Below are positions 63,714-64,000 of a DNA stretch of 64,000 nt, piece by piece; positions within the stretch are counted from its first letter, which is position 1; each line of letters starts with the position of its first letter. The DNA is from Bacteroidetes bacterium HLUCCA01 (GTDB lineage: Bacteria > Bacteroidota > Rhodothermia > Balneolales > HLUCCA01), in contig LIHN01000007.1 of assembly GCA_001314545.1 (NCBI GenBank), forward strand, positions 95,217 through 159,216, in the 5' to 3' direction. The translations under genes and the position numbers were made by a program. The notes beneath the pieces were generated by a model. That model saw only the letters and a program-made list of their open reading frames with translations. It made no database searches and was not told the origin of the DNA.

Positions 63714-64000
63714 ATGAAATATTTAATTGTAGCATTTATAATTTTATTCCTCTTTTCTTGTGAAAAAGTCGATGATAACATATTAGACCCACCTAATACA
63801 TCATCATTATATTTCCCACCACTAAATTCAGATGAATGGGAAAATACTTCACCTACCGAATTAAACTGGAATACCTCTGAATTGGAAAATCTGTTCAATT
63901 ATTTGGAATCAAACAATACAAGGGCATTCATCGTACTTAAAGAAGGAAGAATCGTAATTGAAGAGTACTTTGGGGACAATATCAATGGAACCTCTGATTT
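63714..64000 (+). CDS. Serine hydrolase lipoprotein, N-terminal part (cut by window edge)
   Basis: The first 95 codons or so. A lipoprotein signal with LFLFSC is followed by LYFPPLNSDEWENTSPTELN and LESNNTRAFIVLKEGRIVIE, the N-terminal pattern of beta-lactamase-like serine hydrolases. The active-site SxxK is past the window end. Base composition is strongly AT-rich, unlike all neighbouring genes, which suggests horizontal acquisition. AGGA at 63697-63700 lies 13 nt before the ATG. Confidence 0.7.
   Translation, partial: MKYLIVAFIILFLFSCEKVDDNILDPPNTSSLYFPPLNSDEWENTSPTELNWNTSELENLFNYLESNNTRAFIVLKEGRIVIEEYFGDNINGTSD

Overview
The window is a stretch of GC-rich bacterial chromosome, most likely from the Balneolota/Rhodothermota side of the Bacteroidota (FCB) assemblage. 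Several things point there: a type IX secretion C-terminal sorting domain with the QNYPNPFNPST motif, an ECF sigma/FecR/TonB-receptor module, DUF5916 and WG-repeat proteins, paired DUF1501/DUF1800 proteins, a group II PLP decarboxylase and an 11-gene nuo operon without nuoEFG. Many genes lack a clear Shine-Dalgarno sequence, which also fits this group. No tRNA, rRNA, CRISPR array or insertion sequence was found.

Positions 1-11,213 hold ferredoxin-linked carbon metabolism, all on the minus strand: a PAS-domain protein cut by the window edge, korA-korB (2-oxoacid:ferredoxin oxidoreductase) behind a YfhL-type ferredoxin, and an Rrf2 regulator followed by nifJ (pyruvate:ferredoxin oxidoreductase) and a dihydroorotate-dehydrogenase-like flavoprotein. 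The ferredoxin gene and the rrf2-nifJ operon carry the same promoter-proximal 18-bp motif and the same CAAA box at identical spacing, so they are probably co-regulated. A 52-bp tandem array of hairpin units separates this Rrf2 gene from a second, paralogous one, which with a HEPN-like protein closes the nuo operon.

Positions 11,237-22,168 hold nuoABCDHIJKLMN, transcribed on the minus strand. The NADH-oxidising subunits NuoE, F and G are absent from the operon, and NuoA, NuoB and NuoI carry unusual low-complexity C-terminal tails. With PFOR, KOR and ferredoxin adjacent, a ferredoxin-fed complex I is a reasonable hypothesis.

Positions 22,646-41,580 are mixed: rmlA; a PhnD-type hybrid histidine kinase; a DUF5916 outer-membrane protein; an OFA-type MFS transporter; a methyltransferase-zupT pair; a propeller-type histidine kinase with its NarL-type regulator; and an EamA transporter. 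A minus-strand operon then runs from DUF1800 (43,160) through a Tat/T9SS DUF1501 protein to two translationally coupled WG-repeat proteins ending at 37,740.

Positions 43,627-56,382 hold single genes: heme A synthase, an S9 peptidase, a DUF4236 protein, a serine hydrolase, a small membrane protein, a PLP decarboxylase, a porin, a small AT-rich orphan with its own terminator, an ORF-less stretch with hairpins and a good terminator (candidate ncRNA), and glnS. Positions 56,473-63,352 hold a poly-Asp lipoprotein facing a sigma factor - lipoprotein - FecR - TonB receptor operon. The last 300 bases turn abruptly AT-rich, where a 40-codon lipoprotein fragment is followed by the start of a foreign-looking serine hydrolase gene.
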